From: Ruminococcaceae bacterium UBA6413 | GTDB taxonomy: Bacteria > Bacillota > Clostridia > Oscillospirales > Ruminococcaceae | NCBI GenBank assembly: GCA_002437415.1 | Contig: DJPL01000042.1 | Location: 1 to 62,749, forward strand | DNA: 62,749 nt | Reading direction: 5' to 3' | Shown: one piece after another, positions 44,307 through 52,576 of the stretch | Numbering within the stretch: position 1 is the first letter of the stretch | How the letters are laid out: each line of letters starts with the position of its first letter | The notes under the pieces: model-generated | What the model saw: only the letters and a program-made list of their open reading frames with translations | What the model was told of the DNA's origin: nothing | The model's database searches: none | Program-made: the position numbers and the translations under genes

Positions 44307-45782
44307 ATGCCAAAGTCAATTTATAAGGACATTTCCGAGCGAACGGGCGGAAATATCTATATAGGAGTAGTGGGTCCCGTGCGTTCGGGAAAGTCTACAT
44401 TCATAAGTCGGTTTATGAATGCACTGGTAGTGCCGTCAATTGAAGATGAGTTCCGCAGGGAGCGTGCAGTCGATGAGCTTCCCCAGTCGGCGGCAGGCAA
44501 GACCATAATGACCACCGAGCCGAAGTTTGTTCCCGAGGAAGCGGTAAGTATAACGGTCGATGAGAGCGTCAATATGAACGTGCGGCTCATTGACTGTGTA
44601 GGATATATCGTGCCCGGCGCAAAGGGCTATATCGAAAACGAAGCACCGCGAATGGTGAAAACCCCGTGGTTTGACGAAGAAGTACCGTTCAATATGGCGG
44701 CTGAGGTCGGAACTCATAAGGTTATAACCGAGCACAGCACGATAGGACTTGTGGTGACAACTGACGGAAGCATCACGGATATCCCGAGGGAAGAATACGA
44801 GGCGGCGGAAGAGCGCGTGATAAATGAGCTCAAAAGCATAAAAAAGCCGTTTACCGTTGTGCTTAACTGTACAGATCCGAAGTCCGAGCAGTCGCGCGAG
44901 CTTGCGGAAAGGCTTTCGGAAAAATACGGCTGTGCGGTAACTGCGCTCAGCTGCCCCGATATCACCGAGAACGATATAAAGGCACTGCTGTCGGATGTGC
45001 TTATGGGCTTTCCTGTCAGAGAGATCGGCATAAAATTGCCGAAATGGCTGGCTTCGCTCGACAACGACCACTATCTCAAAAAGCAGGTGTTCGGTTCAAT
45101 CCGTGAGGCGGCAGAGAATATCAGCTGTATGGGCGATATAGACGGATTTATCGACAGGGTACGGCAGTGCGAAAGCATAAGCTGTTGTAATAAGGATAAC
45201 GCCGAGCTTGGCACGGGTGCGGCATATATCACGGTAAACCTCGGTCAGGATCTGTTCTACAGGGTGCTCGGTGAAACCACAGGCATAGAGCTTGCCGATG
45301 AGGGCGACCTTATGCCGTGTATGATCGAGCTTGCGAAAATCAAGAAGGAGTACGAGAAGGTACGCACCGCTCTTGAAGAAGTAAGAGCTACAGGCTACGG
45401 CATAGTAATGCCCGGAGCGGAGGAGCTTACCCTTGAAGAGCCCGAGATAGTAAAGCAGGGCGGAAAGTTCGGCATCCGTCTGAAAGCGTCCGCACCGTCT
45501 ATCCATATGACGCTTGCCAACATCAATACCGAGGTAAACCCGATTGTCGGTAGCGAAAAGCAGTCGGAGGATCTGGTAAAGTACCTGCTCAGGGAGTTTG
45601 AGGAAAACCCGACCAAGATCTGGGAGAGCAATATTTTCGGAAAGTCGCTCCACGAGCTTGTAAACGAGGGGCTTCACAACAAGCTCAGCCGTATGCCCGC
45701 AGACGCAAGAGCAAAGCTTCAGGAGGCTATACAGAGAATTATCAATGACGGCTGTAACGGACTTATATGCCTGATTTTATAA
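44307..45782 (+). CDS. spoIVA: Stage IV sporulation protein A
   Basis: A 491-residue ATPase that polymerises on the forespore outer surface as the base of the coat. The N-terminal P-loop VVGPVRSGKSTFISRFMNAL (about 22-41), the AGKTIMTTEPKFVPEEAV region and TTDGSITDI are those of SpoIVA. The C-terminus ends in IINDGCNGLICLIL, the tail region that mediates localisation in Bacillus. AAGGAGAAATT precedes ATG 44307. It forms a pair with sipL, whose product is its binding partner. Confidence 0.97.
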   Translation: MPKSIYKDISERTGGNIYIGVVGPVRSGKSTFISRFMNALVVPSIEDEFRRERAVDELPQSAAGKTIMTTEPKFVPEEAVSITVDESVNMNVRLIDCVGYIVPGAKGYIENEAPRMVKTPWFDEEVPFNMAAEVGTHKVITEHSTIGLVVTTDGSITDIPREEYEAAEERVINELKSIKKPFTVVLNCTDPKSEQSRELAERLSEKYGCAVTALSCPDITENDIKALLSDVLMGFPVREIGIKLPKWLASLDNDHYLKKQVFGSIREAAENISCMGDIDGFIDRVRQCESISCCNKDNAELGTGAAYITVNLGQDLFYRVLGETTGIELADEGDLMPCMIELAKIKKEYEKVRTALEEVRATGYGIVMPGAEELTLEEPEIVKQGGKFGIRLKASAPSIHMTLANINTEVNPIVGSEKQSEDLVKYLLREFEENPTKIWESNIFGKSLHELVNEGLHNKLSRMPADARAKLQEAIQRIINDGCNGLICLIL

Positions 45783-45796
45783 CCGATAAATACAAA

Positions 45797-45828
45797 ACGA
45801 CCGCACCCTTACATCGAGTGCGGTCTTT
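45797..45828. terminator. Terminator after spoIVA
   Basis: GACCGCAC (45799-45806) and GTGCGGTC (45818-45825) form the stem, followed by TTTG; it also lies between the stops of convergent genes. Confidence 0.8.
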
Positions 45829-45840
45829 GTATTATTCACT

Positions 45841-46116
45841 TTATTGCATAGCCGGATTTCCGCCGAGCAGGTTCATTAAATCAATTCCGGCAAGACTGAG
45901 CAGGAAGCTTACAGCGATGAAAAGAACAACTGCCACGACCGCGGCTATCCATACGGTCCTTTTCTGCTTTTTCGTCCAGGTATGCTGAGAACGCGCGTCG
46001 TCACTTACCTTAAAGGATATCGTATCATCGCTTGCATAAGTAGCGGGCGCTGTCATATCGTCATTTTCGTGATTTTCGTTATCTTCTGCGTTTATAAGCT
46101 CTTTTTCGTCGTTCAT
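45841..46116 (-). CDS. Small C-terminally anchored membrane protein
   Basis: A 91-residue protein with an acidic Asn/Glu/Asp-rich N-terminus, a basic turn (TWTKKQKR) and one transmembrane helix (about residues 54-78). I do not recognise a family. AAGGAC precedes ATG 46116. It is 8 nt downstream of the Nudix gene, so the two are likely cotranscribed. Confidence 0.6.
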   Translation of the reverse strand: MNDEKELINAEDNENHENDDMTAPATYASDDTISFKVSDDARSQHTWTKKQKRTVWIAAVVAVVLFIAVSFLLSLAGIDLMNLLGGNPAMQ

Positions 46117-46124
46117 ATCTGTCC

Positions 46125-46643
46125 TTACTTTACAATCAGATCCTTAGCCTTTTCGAGTATAAGCTGCTCTCTTTTGAGAACGAAGCTCATCTGATATTCC
46201 TTGCACTGCTGTGACAGCGCTTTGAGCTTGCTCACAGCCTCATCATAAGACATCCATTCTATTTTATAGCCGAGGCGCTCCTGTGAGCGTGCGAGAGTGG
46301 CTGTATCGCACTTGTCAGAAGTCTTTTTTGCAACATAGCAGTGAGAAACCATACAGAATTTTCTCTTGAACTTGTGCTCCTCGATCCAGCCGAGATATCC
46401 GATAAGCTCGGCAGGGTAGCCGGTTTCTTCCGATACTTCTCTTAAAAATGCCTTGTCGGGAGTTTCTGTTATCTCTATACTTCCGCCGGGCAGCTTATAA
46501 TAGTCGGAATTTTCTATCTTCATCATGGCGATGTTTCCCTCGCCGTCCGTCATAACACCTCTTGTGTTATAGCGCGCGTCATCTTCGATATACTGAGGCT
46601 CACCACCAAAGAAATCACTTTCGGTTATCTTTGCAATAAGCAT
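46125..46643 (-). CDS. Nudix hydrolase
   Basis: A 172-residue hydrolase of nucleoside diphosphates linked to another moiety. The Nudix box reads GSIEITETPDKAFLREVSEE followed by TGY (about residues 58-80), matching GX5EX7REUXEEXG. The rest of the protein has no additional domain. The substrate cannot be predicted. A good minus-strand promoter lies upstream. Confidence 0.88.
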   Translation of the reverse strand: MLIAKITESDFFGGEPQYIEDDARYNTRGVMTDGEGNIAMMKIENSDYYKLPGGSIEITETPDKAFLREVSEETGYPAELIGYLGWIEEHKFKRKFCMVSHCYVAKKTSDKCDTATLARSQERLGYKIEWMSYDEAVSKLKALSQQCKEYQMSFVLKREQLILEKAKDLIVK

Positions 46644-46696
46644 TAAATAGTCGTCCCTTTCGTCCTGCGGTTTCTGCCGCTGATTTTTTCATACAT

Positions 46697-46725
46697 ATAA
46701 TATCACAAACCACACTCCATTGCAA
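46697..46725 (-). promoter_or_regulatory. Sigma-A promoter of the Nudix gene
   Basis: On the minus strand TTGCAA (46725-46720) and TATTAT (46702-46697) are 17 nt apart, about 55 nt upstream of the start. Confidence 0.65.
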
Positions 46726-46795
46726 TATGTAAATGTAGTTCGTTTTTGTAGAAATCACCTATATATATACCACAATTATTGTTAAAAATGCACAG

Positions 46796-46824
46796 TGGAA
46801 CTTAATGCAACATAGTGATATAAT
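46796..46824 (+). promoter_or_regulatory. Possible promoter of the acyltransferase-like gene
   Basis: TATAAT at 46819-46824 is consensus; TGGAAC at 46796-46801 is a poor -35 but sits at the right 17-nt distance. Confidence 0.4.
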
Positions 46825-46869
46825 TATTTAGTACGACTAAAACAGAGTTTTTTGAAAAGTGAGAATTTC

Positions 46870-47649
46870 ATGGAAAATACAGTTACATCTGCAAATACAC
46901 AAGTAAAAAAATACAGACGTGCAGGCTTTATGGACGAGGTAAGAGGCTTCTGCATACTCTGTATGGTGGTATATCATGTCTGCTTCGACCTGAATTATAC
47001 CTATGGCATACACATACCTGTTATGTTTGACGGCTGGTTTGATATTATTCGTGATATTTTCGCGGGAGCGTTTATGTTCATATCGGGTATGAGCAGCCGT
47101 TATTCGAGAAATAACGCCAAGCGCGGCATTCAGTGCTTCTTTATAGGTATGATAATAACCTTTATATTCGCGTTTTTTGCACCGAACGCGCCGATACTCT
47201 TCGGCATTCTGCACTTTATGGGCGTGTCGATGATGATATACGCTATAGGCGATAAGTACTTTCTTAAAATACCCGCACCTGTCGGCATCGCAATATGCGC
47301 CGTGCTTTTCGTGATGACAAGAGGAATTATGTACGGCTATCTCGGTCCTGCCTACGGGGTAGGAATAAAGCTCCCCGAATTTATCTATAGCGCGGGATTG
47401 CTGTTCCCGCTGGGCTTCAGATCGGCAAGCTTTCAGTCGTTGGATTATTTTCCGCTACTGCCGTGGTTCTTTGTATTCCTTGCGGGTGCGTATACCGGAA
47501 AATATGCGATCGAAGACAAAATGCCCGCATTCTTTTATAAGACGCACTGCAAGCCGCTTGCACTCGCGGGACGCTATACGCTTTGGATATATGTACTGCA
47601 TCAGCCGATAGCAATGGGAATATTCCTGCTGATATTCGGAAGAGTGTAA
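46870..47649 (+). CDS. HGSNAT-like (DUF1624) membrane acyltransferase
   Basis: A 259-residue polytopic membrane protein (about seven hydrophobic segments) resembling the catalytic domain of heparan-alpha-glucosaminide N-acetyltransferase-like proteins. The N-terminal MDEVRGFCILCMVVYHVCFD and the C-terminal SLDYFPLLPWFFVFLAGAYT contain family-typical residues, including the His in the first helix. A role in acylating envelope carbohydrate is inferred from the family. ATG 46870 follows GTGAG; an in-frame TTG at 46852 would add six residues. Confidence 0.75.
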   Translation: MENTVTSANTQVKKYRRAGFMDEVRGFCILCMVVYHVCFDLNYTYGIHIPVMFDGWFDIIRDIFAGAFMFISGMSSRYSRNNAKRGIQCFFIGMIITFIFAFFAPNAPILFGILHFMGVSMMIYAIGDKYFLKIPAPVGIAICAVLFVMTRGIMYGYLGPAYGVGIKLPEFIYSAGLLFPLGFRSASFQSLDYFPLLPWFFVFLAGAYTGKYAIEDKMPAFFYKTHCKPLALAGRYTLWIYVLHQPIAMGIFLLIFGRV

Positions 47650-47666
47650 GAAAATCGAAAAAACTC

Positions 47667-47695
47667 TTGACAAACCTTTCCGGGTTTGATATAAT
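47667..47695 (+). promoter_or_regulatory. Sigma-A promoter of rpsF-ssb-rpsR
   Basis: TTGACA (47667-47672) and TATAAT (47690-47695) with a 17-nt spacer. Confidence 0.9.
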
Positions 47696-47703
47696 AATAA
47701 AGC

Positions 47704-47755
47704 TTGACAAGTATACAACTTTGTCAACATCCCTTGCTCGTACAAGAGTGCGGGC
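47704..47755 (+). promoter_or_regulatory. Structured rpsF leader
   Basis: Two hairpins can form: TTGACAA with TTGTCAA (47704-47710, 47721-47727) and a second, less regular one between CCC (47731-47733) and GGG (47752-47754). In some Firmicutes the rpsF leader binds the S6:S18 complex for feedback control; whether this one does is only inferred. Confidence 0.4.
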
Positions 47756-47781
47756 TTAATATCCACAAGGAGGTGCTTATA

Positions 47782-48075
47782 ATGGCAAAGCTCAGCGAAA
47801 AGTATGAGGCAGTTGTTGTATTTTCACTCAAGAACGGTGAGGATGCAGTAAAGGCTCTCGTTGCTAAGTTCTCTGATCTGATCAAGGAACACGGCACATT
47901 AGTTGACGTTGATGAATGGGGCGCTCGTAAGCTCGCTTACGAGATAAACTACGAGACCGACGGTTATTATGTAGTTTACAGCTTCGACTGCAAGCCCGAT
48001 TTCCCTATGGAATTCGAGCGTGTCATCAATATCACTGACGGCGTTATCCGTTCGCTCGTAACGGTACGCAAGTAA
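47782..48075 (+). CDS. rpsF: 30S ribosomal protein S6
   Basis: A 97-residue component of the small ribosomal subunit platform that binds S18. The sequence YEAVVVFSLKNGEDAVKAL and DVDEWGARKLAYEINYETDG is typical. ATG 47782 follows AAGGAGGTG; the upstream frame is only leader. It heads the conserved rpsF-ssb-rpsR operon. Confidence 0.97.
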   Translation: MAKLSEKYEAVVVFSLKNGEDAVKALVAKFSDLIKEHGTLVDVDEWGARKLAYEINYETDGYYVVYSFDCKPDFPMEFERVINITDGVIRSLVTVRK

Positions 48076-48111
48076 TTGGTTTGGAGAAGTATACAGGAGG
48101 AGCGGTAAAGT

Positions 48112-48597
48112 ATGTATAACAAGGTAATTATGATGGGTCGTATAGTAAACGACCTCGAGCTGAGATCCACTGCTTCGGGCGCGTCTGTGCTTTCTTTCAG
48201 AATAGCGGTAGACCGCAGATTTCAGACAAAGGGCGAAGAGAGAAAGTCGGATTTCTTCAATGTGGTCGCTTGGCGCAATGAAGCGGAATTTATCTCAAGA
48301 TATTTTTCCAAGGGTCGTATGATACTTATCGAAGGTGAGCTTCAGAACAGATCCTATACCGACAAGAACGGAAATACCGCATACATTACCGAGATCATAG
48401 TTGACCGTTCAACGTTCACCGGTGAAAAGGCTAACGGCGGACAGGCTTCATCGCCTTACCAGAGCTATCCCGGTAACACACAGGCTGCTCCCGCACCTGC
48501 GCATCCTGCACAGACTACAAACACCGCGCCCACAGTGTCGCAGGGTAACAATGCAGATTTCACGGAATCTGCCGATGATGACGATTACCCGTTCTGA
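48112..48597 (+). CDS. ssb: Single-stranded DNA-binding protein
   Basis: A 161-residue SSB with the OB fold in the first 105 residues (MYNKVIMMGRIVNDLELRST, KSDFFNVVAWR), a Gln/Pro/Ala-rich linker and the acidic tail DDDYPF that recruits repair and replication proteins. It lies in the standard position between rpsF and rpsR. Confidence 0.97.
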   Translation: MYNKVIMMGRIVNDLELRSTASGASVLSFRIAVDRRFQTKGEERKSDFFNVVAWRNEAEFISRYFSKGRMILIEGELQNRSYTDKNGNTAYITEIIVDRSTFTGEKANGGQASSPYQSYPGNTQAAPAPAHPAQTTNTAPTVSQGNNADFTESADDDDYPF

Positions 48598-48619
48598 TCA
48601 AAATAAGGAGGATAATACA

Positions 48620-48877
48620 ATGGCTGAAAGAGAAAAGAATGAAAAGTCAACAGTTCGTCCTATGAAGCGCTCAAGAAAAAAGGTTTGCGCTTTCTGTGCT
48701 GACAGAGCTGAATTCATTGATTATAAGGATGTAGCTAAGCTCAAGAAGTGTATGACAGAGCGTTACAAAATTCTGCCCCGCAGAGTAACAGGCTGCTGCG
48801 CATATCACCAGAGAGAGCTTACAACAGCTATCAAGAAGGCTAGACAGGTAGCTCTTATTCCTTATGTTTCTGACTAA
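48620..48877 (+). CDS. rpsR: 30S ribosomal protein S18
   Basis: An 85-residue ribosomal protein that pairs with S6. The cysteines in VCAFCADR and TGCCAYHQRELT suggest the zinc-binding (C+) form; the YKDVAKLKKCMTERYKILPR stretch is typical. ATG 48620 follows AAGGAGGAT. A long upstream extension of the frame lies inside ssb and is not coding. Confidence 0.96.
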   Translation: MAEREKNEKSTVRPMKRSRKKVCAFCADRAEFIDYKDVAKLKKCMTERYKILPRRVTGCCAYHQRELTTAIKKARQVALIPYVSD

Positions 48878-48894
48878 GTTATAAACAGCTTGAC

Positions 48895-48927
48895 AAAAAT
48901 CGGTGCTTTTACTGCACCGATTTTTTT
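48895..48927 (+). terminator. Terminator of the rpsF-ssb-rpsR operon
   Basis: AAAAATCGGTGC (48895-48906) pairs with GCACCGATTTTT (48914-48925) and a run of seven Ts follows. Confidence 0.95.
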
Positions 48928-48938
48928 GTTTTTGTCTA

Positions 48939-48967
48939 TTGATTATTTCCTGAAAATGCTGTATAAT
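48939..48967 (+). promoter_or_regulatory. Sigma-A promoter of the SGNH hydrolase genes
   Basis: TTGATT (48939-48944) and TATAAT (48962-48967) with a 17-nt spacer. Confidence 0.75.
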
Positions 48968-48995
48968 AATACAGTATGATTGCGAGGTGTGTGTT

Positions 48996-49853
48996 TTGGC
49001 ACAGAAGAAAAAAGGAAAAAACAAATTCGGAATAACACCGTCTATGATATTTTTGAACCTTTTATTGGTTCTTATCATATGTACAGTGTGCTTCTTTACC
49101 TATAATATAATAAACGGAGAGGACGGCACATCGTCTGATCCGCCGTTCACAGCGGTAACATCAGAGCCGCCCGAAACCGAAGCTCCCGCTACAGAGTCTG
49201 ACGCAAGCTCTGCTCCCGAAAGCACAGCTTCGGCTACCGAGTCTGCCGACAGCTCTTCGGATACATCGGCGGATACTCAGCCAACGATCGACTTTGACAA
49301 GGAGTACTTCTCATCATCGCTCTTTATAGGCGACAGTATCTCGACAGGTCTTAGTCTTTACGGCTTCCTTGATCAGGATAACGTGTTCGCACAGCAGGGT
49401 CTTGCACCGTCTACCGCACTTGACGCGGAGATTGACGGAGCTACACTCTCGGATAAGATAGCTTCGTTCAAGCCTAAGAAGATATTTATAATGCTCGGCA
49501 CAAACAGTGTCGGCTATGCGGATAACGAAACGCTTGCGACAAGTATGAATGAGCTTGTCGAGAAGATATCGGGGCTTACAACGGCGAAGATATATGTAAT
49601 ATCGATCCCGCCCGTAACGCTTGAGGCAGAGCAGTCTGACGAGAACGCTCTCACCAAGAAGGATATAGATGACTACAACGAAAAGCTCAAGACTGCCGTT
49701 TCAGGCAGCGGAGCGGCATTTATAGATCTCAACAGCGTGCTTTCAAATTCCGACGGATATTTTGACGCAGATTATGCCGAGATGGACGGTATCCATTTTA
49801 TGGGTACGACATATGAGGTAATGCTCAGCTACTTACAGAAGCACTCAGCCTGA
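48996..49853 (+). CDS. Membrane-anchored SGNH/GDSL hydrolase (first copy)
   Basis: A 285-residue protein with an N-terminal Lys-rich stretch and one transmembrane helix (about 17-38), a Thr/Ser/Glu-rich linker (about 45-100) and an extracellular SGNH hydrolase domain (about 105-285). Block I reads FIGDSIST (catalytic Ser), block III MLGTNSVGYA, and the Asp/His of the triad are in MDGIHFMG. Deacetylation or de-esterification of envelope polysaccharide is inferred. The start is probably TTG 48996, 7 nt after GAGG at 48985-48988. It is followed 5 nt later by a paralogue. Confidence 0.85.
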   Translation: MAQKKKGKNKFGITPSMIFLNLLLVLIICTVCFFTYNIINGEDGTSSDPPFTAVTSEPPETEAPATESDASSAPESTASATESADSSSDTSADTQPTIDFDKEYFSSSLFIGDSISTGLSLYGFLDQDNVFAQQGLAPSTALDAEIDGATLSDKIASFKPKKIFIMLGTNSVGYADNETLATSMNELVEKISGLTTAKIYVISIPPVTLEAEQSDENALTKKDIDDYNEKLKTAVSGSGAAFIDLNSVLSNSDGYFDADYAEMDGIHFMGTTYEVMLSYLQKHSA

Positions 49854-49858
49854 TCGTT

Positions 49859-50857
49859 ATGAAAGGATCTGATAGTATCGGCACTGAAAACAAACGCGGC
49901 AAGGCAAATAACGGCAAGACCGCTTTATTAACACTTGTATGTGCGCTTTCGGTCATTCTCAGCGGTTGCACTGATGTTACAGCCTCCTCGGGCAGTGATA
50001 ACAAATCCTCTGCCGAGCAGAGCACTGCAGAAACAACGGTTGCGACTTCTGCGGCAACTCCGCAAACGACAACTGCGGCAGTAACAACAACGGTCACTTC
50101 CGCCACAACAGCCGAAACCACGACAGCCACAACAACAGAAGCTACGCCCCCCGAGCCGCAGACACAGCCTCCCTCGACAGAGCCCGAGCCGCCTGCGACT
50201 GAACCCGAACAAGTCGTAACAGAGCCCGAACCTACAGATACCGGGAACGATGATACCCGTCAGTCCTCACAGGCTGAAGTGCCTGCCGCGTCTACGGACT
50301 TTGACACGGAGTTTTTTGACGATGCGCTTTTCATAGGCGACAGTATAACAACAGGGCTTTACCTTTACGGATATCTTGATCCGTCACTTGTATACGCAAA
50401 GCTCGGTCTTGCGCCGTCAACAGCTCTCGACAGTGAGATAGACGGTGAAACGATAGACAGTAAAATAAGCGCAAACAAGCCCTCAAAGATATATATAATG
50501 CTCGGCACAAACAGTGTCGGATATGCGGACGGCAATTATCTTGCCGAATGTATGGGCGAGCTTGTGACGCATATATCAAAAATCAGCAAAGCCAAGGTAT
50601 ATGTATTGTCTATACCACCCGTTACCTACTATGCAGAAGCCGATTACGACAACGCTCTGACGACTGCGGCGATAGACGAATATAACAGCGCTCTTGAAAG
50701 CGTTATATCGGGTACAAAGGCGAAATTTCTTGACTTGCATTCGGTGCTGACAGCGCCCGACGGCTACTATTACGAAGAATATCATGAAATGGACGGTATC
50801 CATTTTATGGGTTCGACATATCAGGTTATGCTTAGTTTCCTTGAGAAACATTCTTAA
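49859..50857 (+). CDS. Lipoprotein SGNH/GDSL hydrolase (second copy)
   Basis: A 332-residue paralogue of the preceding gene. A signal peptide ends in a lipobox (ILSGCTDV, Cys near residue 37). A Thr/Pro/Glu-rich linker (about 45-145) leads to the SGNH domain with FIGDSITT, MLGTNSVGYAD and MDGIHFMG. Within the catalytic domains the two paralogues are strongly similar (for example LGLAPSTALDSEIDG here and QGLAPSTALDAEIDG in the first). ATG 49859 has a weak ribosome site and begins 5 nt after the previous stop, so coupling is likely. Confidence 0.85.
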   Translation: MKGSDSIGTENKRGKANNGKTALLTLVCALSVILSGCTDVTASSGSDNKSSAEQSTAETTVATSAATPQTTTAAVTTTVTSATTAETTTATTTEATPPEPQTQPPSTEPEPPATEPEQVVTEPEPTDTGNDDTRQSSQAEVPAASTDFDTEFFDDALFIGDSITTGLYLYGYLDPSLVYAKLGLAPSTALDSEIDGETIDSKISANKPSKIYIMLGTNSVGYADGNYLAECMGELVTHISKISKAKVYVLSIPPVTYYAEADYDNALTTAAIDEYNSALESVISGTKAKFLDLHSVLTAPDGYYYEEYHEMDGIHFMGSTYQVMLSFLEKHS

Positions 50858-50890
50858 TACAACGTGCATAAAAGAAAGGAATTATGAACA

Positions 50891-51454
50891 ATGAAAAATC
50901 TTACCAAGAGAATAGCAGTAGGAATTATCTGTGCTGCGATCGCGGCTTCAATATGCGGTTGCTCCGGCAATAACGCTCAGTCTTCCGCTACAGAGAGCAC
51001 AGTATCGTCAGAAGCCGGCTCAACAGCAGAGAGCAGTGCAGACGCTTCCTCCGATACAGCCGAGGCTTCGGGCAAGGCTGCCGAAATCACTGCTAAGATA
51101 CAGGCTGATGTAAAGTTCCCCGGTATGGCTGAGATAGACGCAGATCGTATGTCGGGCTATTATGACGTTGCAAGCGACAAGCTCGAAAGCTTCAGTGCAT
51201 ATATCTGCGGCTCGGGCGCATATCCCGATGAGATAGCGGTATTTCAGCTCAAATCAGCCGATGACGTTGCCGATGTAAAGGCAATGCTCGAAAAGCGTGT
51301 TGAAGCCCAGACAGCGACCTTCAAGGACTATACACCCGATGAGATGTACAAGATAGACGGCAATAACGTTGTAACAAGCGGTAACTATGTTGCGCTTATC
51401 ATCTGTGCCGATAACGCAAAGGCTATCGAAGACTTCAACTCGATGGCTAAGTAA
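50891..51454 (+). CDS. DUF4358-domain lipoprotein
   Basis: A 187-residue lipoprotein: signal peptide with lipobox (SICGCSG, Cys near residue 24), a Ser/Ala/Glu-rich linker (about 27-65) and a DUF4358 domain (about 70-187, with DEIAVFQLKSADDVADVKAM). The function is unknown; these are frequent in spore-forming Clostridia. A short ATG frame at 50884 overlaps the start but is not used. Confidence 0.75.
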   Translation: MKNLTKRIAVGIICAAIAASICGCSGNNAQSSATESTVSSEAGSTAESSADASSDTAEASGKAAEITAKIQADVKFPGMAEIDADRMSGYYDVASDKLESFSAYICGSGAYPDEIAVFQLKSADDVADVKAMLEKRVEAQTATFKDYTPDEMYKIDGNNVVTSGNYVALIICADNAKAIEDFNSMAK

Positions 51455-51478
51455 GATTTTTTCAGAAAGGAGAGCATT

Positions 51479-51823
51479 ATGGCTATAGAGTGTCTTGTAA
51501 TTACCCTTATACTTGGTGCTATAGTGTTCTCGTTTGCAAGAGCCGACAGGATACGCTGGGTGCTTGCGACAATTCCGATAGGAATACTGCCGCTTGTCAA
51601 CTGCGTGTCAAGCTTTATATGTACAAGCTTTTTAGGCTATGAACTGCCGCAGAATGTCGCTATGATAATACTTCTTCTTGCTGTAATTGCATCGTGCGTA
51701 TGGATAGGCATCGCGTCCGGTTTTCTGCGTACTAACCGCAAGAGGATCCCTTATATATGCGTCGGCATCGGCTTTAACGTAGTGCTTGGACTTATACTGC
51801 TTAATTTCTATATGAATATTTGA
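51479..51823 (+). CDS. Small hydrophobic membrane protein
   Basis: A 114-residue protein with about four transmembrane segments (residues 4-22, 26-50, 58-78, 92-112) and a short basic loop (RTNRKRIP). I do not recognise a family. AAAGGAGAGC precedes ATG 51479, so it is very likely expressed, perhaps with the lipoprotein gene 24 nt upstream. Repeat copy B begins about 20 nt after its stop. Confidence 0.65.
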   Translation: MAIECLVITLILGAIVFSFARADRIRWVLATIPIGILPLVNCVSSFICTSFLGYELPQNVAMIILLLAVIASCVWIGIASGFLRTNRKRIPYICVGIGFNVVLGLILLNFYMNI

Positions 51824-51843
51824 TGATATCAGGATAGCTATAT

Positions 51844-52436
51844 AGAAGCTGTGATGAAGTGCAAAAAATTTCATCACAGCTTTTTAGTTTATTAAAATTT
51901 CATTGAAATTGCAGTGCAACATATTGTAAAAAGTATAAGTAAAAATATACAGCCAACACCGCTGAAAACCGTTTCCGTGCCGATAAGGTGATAATAATTT
52001 CGTGAGTATATCAGTGCAATTGCACTGTCACCGACTCTCAGAAAAAAAACGCTACTATCCTGAGATATCTGTACTAAAATGGGGCTAAGTGAGCGTAGCG
52101 ACCCATTTATACAAACGTTTAAAACTCAGTCGTTTGTGTGTCTTATCGCCAACACCCTAGCGGGGTGTGGGTGTGGGTAAGGAAAGAGGGAGCACGAGGG
52201 AGAGAACCTAAGGGACAGGGAGAGGGGCTGCCAAGTCCCTAGTCCTGTTCCCTTTGGTTCTTGCCCTCGTTCATAGTAGCAACGTTATCGCACAGAATAG
52301 CGAACCCGAGAAGTGCTATCCCGCAAAAGGCACTATCGGTAGCCTGCTATCAATGTTCATTATTAAAACGATATAATAAATAGAAGTGTTCTCGTTCAGG
52401 CATCACTTTTTCTTTTTTGGGTTGTGTCACAGCCCC
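51844..52436 (+). repeat. Interspersed non-coding repeat, copy B
   Basis: The second nearly full copy of the repeat, in the same orientation as copy A. The left-end hairpin is a perfect 13-bp stem (51846-51858 with 51870-51882). The left arm contains the palindrome CAGTGCAATTGCACTG. A variable part (about 52080-52147, including an ACAAACG/CGTTTGT pair) is followed by the conserved core (52148-52357) and the right hairpin GGGTTG-TGTCA-CAGCCC (52419-52435). As in A, the element begins just after a stop codon and has no coding frame. Confidence 0.9.
52148..52357 (+). ncRNA. Conserved structured core of repeat copy B (candidate RNA)
   Basis: The counterpart of 42285-42495. The stem between AACCTAAGGGACAGG and CCTGTTCCCTTTGGTT is retained even though its bases differ from copy A at paired positions. 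The blocks GGGTAAGGAAAGAGGGAGC and GAATAGCGAACCCGAGAAG are unchanged between the copies. No coding potential is seen, and no known RNA family was recognised. Confidence 0.55.
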
Positions 52437-52547
52437 TATTTTTTTGCTCTGCGTCACACCGTGTATTCATCGGCGTTCAGCTCAGTCAATTGACAAAATA
52501 TCTAAAAATGAGCACCGATTTTTATCTACTTATTCTGAAAAGATGTA

Positions 52548-52576
52548 TTGACAAATGAAAAAAGACACTATATAAT
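52548..52576 (+). promoter_or_regulatory. Sigma-A promoter of nrdD
   Basis: TTGACA (52548-52553) and TATAAT (52571-52576) are 17 nt apart. Confidence 0.9.

Noticed and set aside
41979..52436. The two repeat copies as the ends of one composite transposon
   Set aside because: They are in the same orientation but enclose core sporulation and ribosomal genes (spoIVA, rpsF-ssb-rpsR), which argues against a mobile unit of this size.
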